Shown: positions 7,697-15,362, counted from the first letter of the stretch. The stretch: 64,000 nt of DNA from Brochothrix campestris (GCF_046058945.1 NZ_CP175511.1:2260177-2324176); one strand, 5' to 3'. Notes: a model not told the origin generated them from the sequence alone. Program-made: numbers and translations.

Positions 7697-8689
7697 CTAT
7701 TTAATGCTTTTTTGTAAAGCTGTGAGGTTGTTCTCCATCACTTTAATGTAATCCAAATCAGACGCTTGTTGTTCCTCGCTTAACCCTTCAAGCGGACTTA
7801 GTTCAACTGTCTTCGCACCTGTTTCGGTCGCCAATGTTTCAGCCAATTTCGGTGATGTTAAGGCTTCAAAATAAATAATGTTGATTTTGTTCGCTTTAAC
7901 AAAGGTTTTGATTTTGGCCATTTCCTTTGGCGATGGTTCAGCATCGGGTGATAAACCTGCAATCGGCAATTGCTTAATTCCATAACGATTAGCTAAATAA
8001 CCAAAGGCGGCATGGGATGTTACAAATGTTTTTTGCGATACATGAGCAAACGCATCTGTATACTGTTGATCTAGTATTGCCAATTTTTGTTGGTATGTCT
8101 CGGCATTCTCTTGATAAGTTGTTGCGTTTTTTTCATCGTGTTGAGCAATTCCCTCAGCAATCGTTTTAACTTGTTGTTGTGCTAACACTGGATCCAACCA
8201 CACATGAGGATTTTTATCCGCATCTGTTTCTGCCTTATGGTCATGTGTTTCTCCATCTTCATGGTCGTGCGCTTCTTCATCTGCGTGCTCGTGACTATGT
8301 GCCGCTTCTTCTGCAGCAGTAAAATCTTTGAGCGTAATCCCCTTACTTGCATCAATCACAGTTGTCTTAGTCGTATCGATGTTTTCGATTACTTTTGGTA
8401 CCCACGTTTCAAAGTACGCACTATTATAGACAAAAACATCAGCTTCCGTGATGGTTGCAATATCTTTAGCTGACGGTTCATAATCATGCGGCTCCACACC
8501 CGCTTCGATTAAAAGACTCACTTCACCTTTAGCACCAACAACTTGCTTTGTGAAATCATACATCGGATAAAAGGTCGTTACCACTTTTAATTTACTGTTC
8601 GTTGTTGCTTCGTTCGTTGTTCCACATCCTGCTAATATTAATACAACTGTAACGATGATAGCTAACAACGTCGTTTGCTTTTGTTTCAT
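7697..8689 (-). CDS. znuA: Zinc ABC transporter substrate-binding lipoprotein
   Basis: A 330-residue cluster A-I (TroA/ZnuA) binding protein. The signal peptide ends in the lipobox LAGC with the lipidated Cys at position 22. A His/Asp/Glu-rich loop near residues 125-160 (HSHEHADEEAHDHED and following) is typical of zinc rather than manganese binders. Zinc-ligand positions follow FYPMYDF, HVWLDP and TSHAAFGYL. It lacks the extra ZinT domain of AdcA. The permease and ATPase genes are not adjacent, so it must use components encoded elsewhere. It lies 20 bases downstream of rpsN (zinc-independent S14) and shares its Zur-boxed promoter, so it should be expressed under zinc starvation. Confidence 0.93.
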   Translation of the reverse strand: MKQKQTTLLAIIVTVVLILAGCGTTNEATTNSKLKVVTTFYPMYDFTKQVVGAKGEVSLLIEAGVEPHDYEPSAKDIATITEADVFVYNSAYFETWVPKVIENIDTTKTTVIDASKGITLKDFTAAEEAAHSHEHADEEAHDHEDGETHDHKAETDADKNPHVWLDPVLAQQQVKTIAEGIAQHDEKNATTYQENAETYQQKLAILDQQYTDAFAHVSQKTFVTSHAAFGYLANRYGIKQLPIAGLSPDAEPSPKEMAKIKTFVKANKINIIYFEALTSPKLAETLATETGAKTVELSPLEGLSEEQQASDLDYIKVMENNLTALQKSIK

Positions 8690-8709
8690 TTTTTTACCTC
8701 CTCAATTAA

Positions 8710-8979
8710 TTACCAACTTGCTTTTGTGATACCAGGTATTTGTCCCTGATGCGCTAACGTTCTGAATGTGATGCGTGACATTGCAAAGTCATTCATATAG
8801 CCACGAGGTCGCCCCGTCACCCGACAGCGTTTTTTATAACGGACAGGTGAAGCATCCCGGGGCAGCTTTCTTAGCCCCTCATAATCGTTACGTTCTTTTA
8901 AAATCTGTCGCTGTGCTGCATAACGTGAGATGAGTTCAGCTTGTTTTGCGGCTTTAGTTAGCTTCGCTTTTGTTGCGAT
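8710..8979 (-). CDS. rpsN: Zinc-independent ribosomal protein S14 paralogue, non-AUG start
   Basis: An 89-residue S14 ending in DFAMSRITFRTLAHQGQIPG and TKASW. The region that holds four cysteines in zinc-binding S14 reads YKKRCRVTGRPRGYM with a single Cys, so this is the C-minus form that replaces the zinc protein during starvation. No ATG, GTG or TTG exists in frame between the upstream stop and the first conserved residues. The frame reads stop, then AAG GAG TGG TTT ATT ATC GCA ACA. Translation must therefore start at ATC (8979, giving 89 residues that align with family starts) or ATT (8982), 9 or 6 bases after AAGGAG. Two Zur boxes lie upstream and znuA follows. Confidence 0.88.
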   Translation of the reverse strand: MATKAKLTKAAKQAELISRYAAQRQILKERNDYEGLRKLPRDASPVRYKKRCRVTGRPRGYMNDFAMSRITFRTLAHQGQIPGITKASW

Positions 8980-9001
8980 AATAAACCACTCCTTTTATTA
9001 T

Positions 9002-9022
9002 AAATCAAAACGATTACGTTTT
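9002..9022. promoter_or_regulatory. Zur box 1 (proximal)
   Basis: AAATCAAAACGATTACGTTTT keeps the right half of the Bacillus Zur operator (ATTACGnTTT) and a weaker left half. It lies about 20 bases upstream of the rpsN start. Confidence 0.65.
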
Positions 9023-9070
9023 ACAGTCTGGAACTTAACTTTTCCACCTTTTGTTAACGCCTTCTTCTGT

Positions 9071-9091
9071 AAATCGTAATGGTTACGTTTT
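9071..9091. promoter_or_regulatory. Zur box 2 (distal)
   Basis: The 21-base site AAATCGTAAT-G-GTTACGTTTT is a near-perfect Zur palindrome (consensus AAATCGTAATnATTACGATTT). It lies immediately downstream of the promoter -10 at 9094, where bound repressor would block RNA polymerase. Confidence 0.88.
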
Positions 9092-9093
9092 AA

Positions 9094-9122
9094 AGTATAA
9101 CGTATTAATTTCTAAAAGGCAA
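9094..9122 (-). promoter_or_regulatory. Promoter of rpsN-znuA
   Basis: On the minus strand, -35 TTGCCT (9122-9117) and -10 TATACT (9099-9094) are separated by exactly 17 bases. Zur box 2 covers the start point. A second possible promoter (TGTAAA-17-TATAAT) ends next to the RBS and contains Zur box 1. Confidence 0.7.
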
Positions 9123-9271
9123 CAACTGAATTGCTCCTGTTTCAATACTCAGCTATCCGCTCTATATCTTTACGTCTATTTTAGCTACTCACTGATGAAC
9201 AAAAAACTCACAAACGGCCTTAACAAAGACTGTTTGCAAGAAAGATCGTTCCTATTAAAGGCTCATTGCCA

Positions 9272-10921
9272 TCATTTTTTTCGAATGCGTTGAATCAACC
9301 ATACAAGCATCGTCATAAATAACACCACAATCGCCATCGCTGTAATCGCCATCGTTTGAAAAATACTGTTGTTAAAGGCGATTGAACCGGCTGCACTCGT
9401 AAAACCAATGAAAAGTCCCGCTGTCAAAATACTAAATGCCAACAGCGCAATACCGAAAATTAGCATGTAGGCGATTTTTTCAACGCGCTGTAGCAAGTGG
9501 TCATCCATATTCATTTCCATCTTAACGCTCGGCTTACCTTCTTGAAATTGATTGATAACTTCATTGATAACCACTGGTAGTTTACGCGCAGCTTGCCATA
9601 GCAGATGTCCATTACTTTTCATTCTCTTAGTCATTTTCGTAGGGTTAAATTGTTGTTTAACGACAATTGGAATCGTTTTGCGAATAATTAAGGACATATT
9701 TAAGTCAGGCGTTAACATTGTTAAGGTGTCTTGTAATTTTAAGACTGCCTGCCCTATTTGCAAAAACTCAAAGGGAATTTCAATTGTGTAAGAACGCGCA
9801 ATTTGGAGCACATCTTGAATCAACAAACCGTAATTCAACTGACTCATATCGACTTGTAAATAGCGGGCCATCATCCGTTCAATATCTTTTTCAAAGGCGT
9901 GGCGATTAATCGTTTTGCTTGCATCTAAGCTCATCATCGCAAACGAAAAACTAACGGCATCACGGTTGGAGGCTGCGATAATTAGATCCATCAAGAGACG
10001 GTTGAGACGCTCATTCAGTTGACCAACATTACCAAAATCAAGCATTCCTAACACATTGTTTGCAAGCAGTTTAAAATTACCTGGATGCGGATCAGCATGA
10101 AATAAACCATGCTCAAACAATTGCATCGTTAACGCTTCACAAATTGTGGTTGATAGCTGTTCTTTTTCAGCCGTACTCAAACTAGAGAGCGTCTCCGAGC
10201 TTAGCTCCTCCCCTTCAATCCGTTCTTGAATAAGTAAGTCGGAAGTCGCGTGTTGTACCGCCACTGCTGGAATATACAATTGGGGGTGATGATTATTTTC
10301 ACGCATTGTTGTCATCACCTGCGCCTCATGTTTAAAATCAAGCTCTGTCATTAAACTGCGCGAAAAATCACGTACAAGGGCAGACACTTGTAGTTCACGT
10401 GCATAACGGGAATTCTTTTCAGCAATCCGTGCGAGTTCTGTTAACGTTTCAATGTCATGCCTTACTTGTCGCTCAATCTGCGGTCGTCGCACTTTTAAAG
10501 CGACAGCTGTTCCGTCTTTTAAACGCGCCCCATGCACCTGACCAATCGATGCGGCACCCAACGGTGTTGGTTCAATTTCACTAAATAAACGCATATAGTC
10601 GCCACCAACACTTTTATTAATCAAAGGCTTAATCTCAGAAAATGCTATCGGTGTGACGTTTTTTTGCAGTTTTTTCAATTCATGAATTAAGGGTGCTGGC
10701 AATTGCTCCGAACGAGTCGACAAAAACTGACCGAGCTTAACAAAGGTTGGCCCTAATTCTTCTAAGGCAGCAGTAAACGCAACACTTTTATTGATTGCTT
10801 TTGTTGTTTTTTTACTCGAACGTTTAATCAACCCTAGCTGTTGCAAGTAGCTTGCACAGCCATGTTTGGCAAACACTGCAATGATTTCAGGCCCACGTAA
10901 CAACGGTCGTAATTTTACCAT
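9272..10921 (-). CDS. ABC1/UbiB-family atypical kinase (AarF-like)
   Basis: A 549-residue protein. I chose the ATG at 10921, preceded by GAGAAGG, over an in-frame codon at 10975. Visible family features: the KxGQ motif in FVKLGQFLSTRSEQLP near residue 80, the Ala-rich loop LGAASIGQVHGARL near residue 125, the catalytic ADPHPGNF near residue 280, and metal-binding LDFGNVGQL. Two C-terminal hydrophobic helices (about residues 490-545) anchor it to the membrane. UbiB/ABC1 kinases are linked to isoprenoid-quinone metabolism and have ATPase activity; substrate is unknown. It is monocistronic, divergent from folT. Confidence 0.88.
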   Translation of the reverse strand: MVKLRPLLRGPEIIAVFAKHGCASYLQQLGLIKRSSKKTTKAINKSVAFTAALEELGPTFVKLGQFLSTRSEQLPAPLIHELKKLQKNVTPIAFSEIKPLINKSVGGDYMRLFSEIEPTPLGAASIGQVHGARLKDGTAVALKVRRPQIERQVRHDIETLTELARIAEKNSRYARELQVSALVRDFSRSLMTELDFKHEAQVMTTMRENNHHPQLYIPAVAVQHATSDLLIQERIEGEELSSETLSSLSTAEKEQLSTTICEALTMQLFEHGLFHADPHPGNFKLLANNVLGMLDFGNVGQLNERLNRLLMDLIIAASNRDAVSFSFAMMSLDASKTINRHAFEKDIERMMARYLQVDMSQLNYGLLIQDVLQIARSYTIEIPFEFLQIGQAVLKLQDTLTMLTPDLNMSLIIRKTIPIVVKQQFNPTKMTKRMKSNGHLLWQAARKLPVVINEVINQFQEGKPSVKMEMNMDDHLLQRVEKIAYMLIFGIALLAFSILTAGLFIGFTSAAGSIAFNNSIFQTMAITAMAIVVLFMTMLVWLIQRIRKK

Positions 10922-11094
10922 GCTCACACCTTCTCTTCTTTTCTCACGCTTTCTACTCCTCTTATCATACCCCATTCAACAACAAACGGTCACATGATGT
11001 CCCTCTATCTGAAAAAAATGACATGACCATCTGACAACATTTTGTTATATTTAAGCCGTACTAACAAATTCAAATTACCCTGAGGAGGTCTATT

Positions 11095-11634
11095 ATGACA
11101 AAATATCGCTTTACGACTCAACGGCTCGTTTTACTTGCACTTTTAATTGCGTTACAGATTATTTTTTCACGATTCTTAGCACTTGAATTAGATTTTATCC
11201 GTGTTAGTTTTGTTTTTTTACCATTAATCTTAATCGGTGCTTATTTCCCCCCACTTATTGCCGGCATTGCCTGCGCACTCGCAGATACTGTTGGTGTTTT
11301 ACTCTATTCAAAAGGCGTCGCCTTTTTTCCGGGGTATCCACTCACAACGTTTCTAAGCGGTTTTGTCTACAGTCTCTTTTTATATAATAAACCGAAGCAA
11401 TTATGGCGTATTATTATTTCACATGTCCTCGTCTTTGTCTTCCTCAATTCTGTCCTCAATACGTATTGGCTTTCTATCGTACTTGATAAAGCTGCCTTAG
11501 CCTTATTCCCCATTCGTTTTGTTAAAAATATGGTTGTACTTGTCATTGCAATTATTGTCAGTCTTTTCTTTTTACGAAACAAAACCATCACCACCTTACT
11601 CACTCGCTTAACGACTCCCCACTTCAAACGATAA
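11095..11634 (+). CDS. folT: Folate-type ECF transporter S component
   Basis: A 179-residue, six-helix membrane protein of the ECF S-component fold. FSRFLALELDFIRVSFVFLP, the following ADTVGVLLY, and FFPGYPLTTFLSGFVYSLFLY match the FolT (folate-binding) branch. It captures the vitamin and works with the shared EcfA/A'/T module encoded elsewhere. A strong GAGGAGG RBS precedes the ATG. The short upstream region shows no THF riboswitch that I can recognise. Specificity is by family resemblance only. Confidence 0.78.
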   Translation: MTKYRFTTQRLVLLALLIALQIIFSRFLALELDFIRVSFVFLPLILIGAYFPPLIAGIACALADTVGVLLYSKGVAFFPGYPLTTFLSGFVYSLFLYNKPKQLWRIIISHVLVFVFLNSVLNTYWLSIVLDKAALALFPIRFVKNMVVLVIAIIVSLFFLRNKTITTLLTRLTTPHFKR

Positions 11635-11661
11635 AACAGTTTACTTGCAGTGCATAAAAAT

Positions 11662-11690
11662 GTAAAATGTATGTATAAAATACATTTTAC
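11662..11690. promoter_or_regulatory. Perfect inverted repeat before the aminotransferase gene
   Basis: GTAAAATGTAT (11662-11672) and ATACATTTTAC (11680-11690) are perfect 11-base arms around GTATAAA. The right arm ends directly against the RBS (GGGAG), so it may be an operator or an RNA hairpin that gates translation. There is no T-run, so a terminator is unlikely. Confidence 0.5.
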
Positions 11691-11701
11691 GGGAGCTAAT
11701 T

Positions 11702-12823
11702 ATGAAATTAGAACGTTTTGGAGTCGAAGATTGGATGAATGTTTATGAGACACAGTGCGAAATCAACATTGCGGAATCTTGTGTTGAAGCTTTAACAACT
11801 GAAGAATTACTCGATTTAGCTGGGAATAAGACGGAAGCGATTGAAACAATCTTAAAAATGAAACTCACTTATGGTGATATTTTTGGCAGTACGGCTTTGC
11901 GCAATGAAATCGCAAAACTTTACACCAATGTTCAGCCCGAACAAATTACGCTTGAACACGGAGGTATCGGCGCGAATCATCTTGTGCTTGAAACATTGAT
12001 TGAACCAGGCGATCACATTGTCTCTGTCATGCCCAACTACCAGCAACATTACTCGCTGCCACAATCTTATGGTGCAATTGTCGATTTTTTACCACTGACA
12101 CCTGAACAAAATTATGCACCCGATTTAGTGGCGCTCGAACACTTATTAACACCCGCAACGAAACTGATTGCGATTAACAATCCGAACAATCCCACTGGCG
12201 CTTTAATGGACGAAGCACAACTACTGGAGTTAATCGCGTTGGCTCGTAAATACGACGCCTATATTTTAGCTGATGAGGTATATCGTGGCCTAACCTTAAC
12301 GGGCGCGAACTTCACACCTTCCATTTCTGATCTATACGAAAAAGGTATTAGCACAAGTAGCATGTCAAAAACTTTTTCATTACCTGGGCTTCGTATCGGT
12401 TGGATAATTAGTCCACTTACGCTCGTACCGGAATTGAACAACCACCGTGATTACAGCACGATTAGTTGTGGTATGATTGACGACTATTTAGCAACGCTTG
12501 CCTTACAAAACAAAGATAAAATCATTGCCCGTAATTTAGCAATTGTTAAAAAAAACAGCCACTATTTGGCAGACTGGGTCACGCATGAACCACACATCTC
12601 TTATGTGCAACCCAAATCTGGTCCGATTGCACTCCTCCATTATGACATGCCTATCGCCTCCACAACGCTTTGCCGCCAATTACAAACAGAGACTGGTGTC
12701 TTTTTAGTTCCAGGCTCTGTGATGGGCTGTGAGGGCGGTTTAAGAATCGGTTACGCGAACGACTTCGCTACCTTAGAAGAAGGATTAGCACGTTTCAGTC
12801 GTTTTTTACGCCAATTCGACTAA
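11702..12823 (+). CDS. PLP-dependent aminotransferase, class I/II
   Basis: A 373-residue fold-type I aminotransferase. The substrate-binding NNPNNPTGAL near residue 160, the aspartate of ILADEVYRG near residue 190 (pyridine N contact), the Schiff-base lysine in SSMSKTFSLPGLRIGWI near residue 220, and the C-terminal arginine in GGLRIGYAN near residue 350 are all present, so the enzyme looks intact. Substrate cannot be assigned; capreomycidine-synthase-like and aspartate/aromatic aminotransferases share these features. It is converged on by the SAM-riboswitch micro-ORF, whose stop lies 3 bases beyond this gene's stop. The 11-base inverted repeat upstream suggests specific control. Confidence 0.88.
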   Translation: MKLERFGVEDWMNVYETQCEINIAESCVEALTTEELLDLAGNKTEAIETILKMKLTYGDIFGSTALRNEIAKLYTNVQPEQITLEHGGIGANHLVLETLIEPGDHIVSVMPNYQQHYSLPQSYGAIVDFLPLTPEQNYAPDLVALEHLLTPATKLIAINNPNNPTGALMDEAQLLELIALARKYDAYILADEVYRGLTLTGANFTPSISDLYEKGISTSSMSKTFSLPGLRIGWIISPLTLVPELNNHRDYSTISCGMIDDYLATLALQNKDKIIARNLAIVKKNSHYLADWVTHEPHISYVQPKSGPIALLHYDMPIASTTLCRQLQTETGVFLVPGSVMGCEGGLRIGYANDFATLEEGLARFSRFLRQFD

Positions 12824-12826
12824 TCG

Positions 12827-12985
12827 TTAGCCTTGTTGCTGTAAAACTTGTTCAAGTTTTGCTATTTCAGCATAAAGTGCTACAATTTTTCGCTCGATTC
12901 GACTAGCTTCACGACGCTTTGATTCAGCTAAAATAACACCTAAGGTCACTGCTTCTTCACTTGCTTGTTTAAATGTAGTCCCCAT
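12827..12985 (-). CDS. 52-residue protein under SAM riboswitch control
   Basis: An ATG at 12985 follows a good RBS (GGGAGGG, 7 bases) and opens a 52-codon frame: MGTTFKQASEEAVTLGVILA, then a heptad-like, Lys/Arg/Glu-rich helix ending VLQQQG. It is predicted to be fully helical, perhaps a coiled coil, and soluble. No known family is recognised. It is the only reading frame behind the S-box leader at 13008-13143; the next gene on this strand would have to lie across the convergent aminotransferase. Whether the peptide or the riboswitch RNA is the functional product is open. Confidence 0.6.
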   Translation of the reverse strand: MGTTFKQASEEAVTLGVILAESKRREASRIERKIVALYAEIAKLEQVLQQQG

Positions 12986-13007
12986 GTTTATCCCTCCCTC
13001 TTAAAAC

Positions 13008-13042
13008 AAAAAACACCCTTCGCTACACAGAAGGGTGTTTTT
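13008..13042 (-). terminator. Riboswitch-linked terminator
   Basis: On the minus strand AAAAACACCCTT pairs with AAGGGTGTTTTT across a 10-base loop, ending in a T-run. It lies 6 bases after the closing strand of the SAM aptamer and 23 bases before the micro-ORF start, the usual layout of a transcriptional off-switch. Confidence 0.88.
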
Positions 13043-13048
13043 CGTCTA

Positions 13049-13143
13049 CTCATCTGCCAAGCATTTGCTTGTAGGATTTAGCACCGTGCATTTGCCGGTT
13101 GCTGAGACTTCATCGGGCCATACCCTCCATCTCTCTTGATAAG
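13049..13143 (-). promoter_or_regulatory. SAM-I (S-box) riboswitch aptamer
   Basis: The minus strand reads CTTATCAAGAGAGATGGAGGG at the 5' end, then GGCCCGATGAAGTCTCAGCAACC, then GCACGGTGCTAAATCC. These are the conserved P1/P2, kink-turn, P3 and P4 blocks of S-box leaders. The final P1 strand is GATGAG (13054-13049), pairing with CTTATC (13143-13138). The aptamer is followed by an intrinsic terminator, so high SAM should stop transcription. The usual targets are methionine, cysteine or SAM genes, but here only a 52-codon frame follows. Confidence 0.95.
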
Positions 13144-13173
13144 TTATGCAATTGTTAGTTGTACTCAGTCGAC

Positions 13174-13431
13174 CTAAATGTAGTTACGTCGTGAGGTCAT
13201 TGTTAATAAGAACGATAGTAACACAACGAAGAACAAAGCGCCAATAATTGTTGGTACCACCATTGTCTGACCAATGATTGGACCCCAGTAGCCAAACAAA
13301 CCTTCACCGACAAACGCACCGGTTAAACCAGCCACCACATTCGTTAACCAACTCGCTGGAATTTTATGATACATCACTGCTCCGGCCACTAAACCAATAA
13401 TTGCGCCAATTAAAAGTGTCATTTCAATCAT
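13174..13431 (-). CDS. GlsB/YeaQ/YmgE-family small membrane protein
   Basis: An 85-residue protein with three hydrophobic, glycine-rich helices. GAIIGLVAGAVMYHKIPASWLTNVVAGLTGAFVG fits the transglycosylase-associated protein family, whose members are small stress-linked membrane proteins of unknown activity. The start is ATG at 13431 or, with better RBS spacing from GAGGAAGGG, the ATG at 13422. It is monocistronic, with its 3' end facing the S-box promoter region. Confidence 0.75.
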   Translation of the reverse strand: MIEMTLLIGAIIGLVAGAVMYHKIPASWLTNVVAGLTGAFVGEGLFGYWGPIIGQTMVVPTIIGALFFVVLLSFLLTMTSRRNYI

Positions 13432-13583
13432 CCCTTCCTCTTTATCTCTGTCTTTACTTTACCCTTCTATTTTACTACAAAACATATTTTTGTCCAATTT
13501 GTGAACATTTTTATTCAATCTTTTTTTGTGCATTTTCTAATATGCTATGTTAAATTAAAAACATTATTTAAAGAAAGAAGGCG

Positions 13584-13599
13584 TGTTCCACATGAAACA
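13584..13599. promoter_or_regulatory. parS-like site overlapping a start codon
   Basis: TGTTCCACATGAAACA matches the ParB-binding parS sequence TGTTnCACGTGAAACA except for A in place of the central G. It contains the ATG of the esterase gene. A second near-parS site with the same CACATG core is at 29347. This is plausible for the ParAB system encoded at 51.3-53.0 kb, but unproven. Confidence 0.45.
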
Positions 13600-14194
13600 T
13601 ATTTTTCAACCGGGGGCGGAAAAAGAACCCACCTTTATTTTATTACATGGTACCGGAGGAGACGAAGCAGATTTACTCCAAATTGGGCAAGCAATCAATC
13701 CACACGCATCGCTTCTTGGCATTAAAGGCAATATTTTAGAACAAGGACTGCCACGCTTTTTCAAACGCCTCGCCGAAGGTTTATTTGACGAAGAAGATCT
13801 CCGTTTCCGTACAACCGAGTTGTTTAACTTTATCAACGAAGCTGCTACTACATATCACTTTGACGTTGCCAATAGCTACCTTATCGGTTATTCAAACGGA
13901 GCCAACATTGCTGGTAGCCTCTTGCTCACCTACGGCGATGTCTTTGCCGGAGCGATGCTCTTACATCCAATGGTACCTATGCGTAAAAGTCACTATCCTC
14001 GCTTAACAAACACGCCGATTTTCATTAGTGCTGGGCGCAACGACAATATGTGTACCCCGGCTGAGACAGATGAGTTAATTGCCATCTTCGAAACGAGTGA
14101 TAGCGAGGTTACCGGTTTTTGGCACGATTTCGGTCACCGCCTCATTGCCGACGAAGTTAATGAAGCAAAACGCTGGTACACCTCACTGCGTTAA
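13592..14194 (+). CDS. Alpha/beta-hydrolase, MhqD/YpfH-type carboxylesterase
   Basis: A 200-residue serine hydrolase. The oxyanion motif LLHGTGGDEADL near residue 18, nucleophile Ser in GYSNGANIAGS near residue 100, Asp in GRNDNMCTP near residue 150 and His in WHDFGHRL near residue 180 give a complete triad. NILEQGLPRFFKRLAEGLFD strongly recalls Bacillus MhqD, a hydrolase induced by quinones and linked to catechol ring-cleavage or detoxification. The ATG at 13592 is preferred (GAAGG 10 bases before it); the GTG at 13583 lies too near the RBS. No MhqR-type regulator is adjacent. Confidence 0.82.
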   Translation: MKHIFQPGAEKEPTFILLHGTGGDEADLLQIGQAINPHASLLGIKGNILEQGLPRFFKRLAEGLFDEEDLRFRTTELFNFINEAATTYHFDVANSYLIGYSNGANIAGSLLLTYGDVFAGAMLLHPMVPMRKSHYPRLTNTPIFISAGRNDNMCTPAETDELIAIFETSDSEVTGFWHDFGHRLIADEVNEAKRWYTSLR

Positions 14195-14216
14195 TGGTAA
14201 GAAAGGTGGCTCGGTT

Positions 14217-14648
14217 TTGCGTCAGCTCATCAAAGGACTCTTCACTCTCACATTGTTTCTTCTAACTATTTTTCTATTCAGTGGTTTAATCGTCTATCCA
14301 TTACTGGCGATTACGCTGTTGCAAGCTTATCTAACGACTTTTTTGACACCGATCAGTGCTTCACCGTTTTTTGTACCCTTGCTCCTTGTTTGTCTATTAC
14401 TCGTGACTGCTGTAATTATCCAACAGTATCAAAAAACCAAATGGGTGTTGCTACTAATCGGAGTGGCAATCGCCATGGTTGTGCTTACACAGTTTACAGA
14501 GCAGCTGTTGCTGTTGTTGCTGTATCTTGCCATCCTTCGGGAAAAATGGCTAGGCCAGTTAGTTGATTTCCCGTTAGTTTTCCCGCTCCTACTCGGTGGA
14601 ATCGGCTGCTTACTCTTATTCTCTAAATCAAAAAACACCCATCCTTAG
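14217..14648 (+). CDS. Uncharacterised multi-pass membrane protein
   Basis: A 143-residue protein starting at TTG 14217, chosen because AAAGGTGG lies 7 bases before it; upstream ATG codons in this frame lie inside the esterase gene. About four to five hydrophobic helices occur with few charged residues, ending FSKSKNTHP. It follows the esterase by 22 bases and is probably cotranscribed. No family is recognised. Its stop codon lies inside the shared terminator hairpin at 14635-14662. Confidence 0.6.
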   Translation: MRQLIKGLFTLTLFLLTIFLFSGLIVYPLLAITLLQAYLTTFLTPISASPFFVPLLLVCLLLVTAVIIQQYQKTKWVLLLIGVAIAMVVLTQFTEQLLLLLLYLAILREKWLGQLVDFPLVFPLLLGGIGCLLLFSKSKNTHP

Positions 14649-14662
14649 TAGCGGATGGGTGT
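14635..14662. terminator. Bidirectional terminator
   Basis: ACACCCATCC pairs with GGATGGGTGT. The minus-strand flank is TTTTTT, which suits the TIM-barrel gene ending at 14670; the plus flank (GTTTCAATTTT) is weaker. Confidence 0.75.
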
Positions 14663-14669
14663 TTCAATT

Positions 14670-15362
14670 TTAATGATGTTTTTGTTCCTCTTGTTCACGA
14701 TATAACTCCATCTTACGTTTAAACAATTCACCATTTGATGGTGGTGTATATGTAATAGCATTAGCACCGGCTTCAATTGTTTCAACAATTGATTCTGGTG
14801 TTTTTCCTCCAGTCGCAATAATTGGTAAATCAGGGAATTGTTGACGAATACGACGGACGATTTGAGCCGTCTTAGCGCCACCACTCACATTAACAATCTT
14901 TATGCCTAAATCCAACTTTGCCTGTACATCGGTATGCTCTGATACAATCGTCAAAACGAGTGGAATATCAATGAAATCCAAAATCCGTTTAATTGTTTTA
15001 TCAGGTGTCGGTGCGTTAACGACAGCGGCAATCGCGCCCTCAGCTTCTGCTGATAAGCCAATATTAACCGAACGTTTACCGTTTGTTAAACCGCCGCCAA
15101 TCCCTGCTAACACGGGGATATCGGCCACTTGACAGATGGCATCAATAATCGTCGGATGTGGCGTGAATGGGTAGATTGCAATTACCGCATCCGCGTTACA
15201 ATTTTTAATAATCGCAATATCGGTACTAAAGATAATCCCTTTTATCAATTTCCCAAAGATACGAATGCCACTTGCTTGTTGGATTTCAAGCGGCAAACGG
15301 ATAATATCTTGGCGTAATGTACTTGTTAACTCTGGTATAACCTGCTCTTTTTTATTTGTCAT
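14670..15362 (-). CDS. Putative TIM-barrel protein of unknown function
   Basis: A 230-residue cytoplasmic protein with alternating strand-helix pattern. The phosphate-binding-like loops AGIGGGLTNGKRS near residue 88, VNVSGGAKTA near residue 160 and IIATGGKTPESI near residue 183 are typical of the ribulose-phosphate-binding barrel superfamily. It resembles uncharacterised barrel proteins of Firmicutes annotated only as hydrolase or beta/alpha barrel. Substrate unknown. Start is ATG after GTGAGGGG. It is monocistronic with its own terminator. Confidence 0.65.
   Translation of the reverse strand: MTNKKEQVIPELTSTLRQDIIRLPLEIQQASGIRIFGKLIKGIIFSTDIAIIKNCNADAVIAIYPFTPHPTIIDAICQVADIPVLAGIGGGLTNGKRSVNIGLSAEAEGAIAAVVNAPTPDKTIKRILDFIDIPLVLTIVSEHTDVQAKLDLGIKIVNVSGGAKTAQIVRRIRQQFPDLPIIATGGKTPESIVETIEAGANAITYTPPSNGELFKRKMELYREQEEQKHH

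Noticed and set aside
10922..10975. N-terminal extension of the ABC1 kinase (MGYDKRSRKREKRREGVS)
   Set aside because: No RBS before 10975, whereas GAGAAGG precedes the ATG at 10921; the extension is probably untranslated leader.
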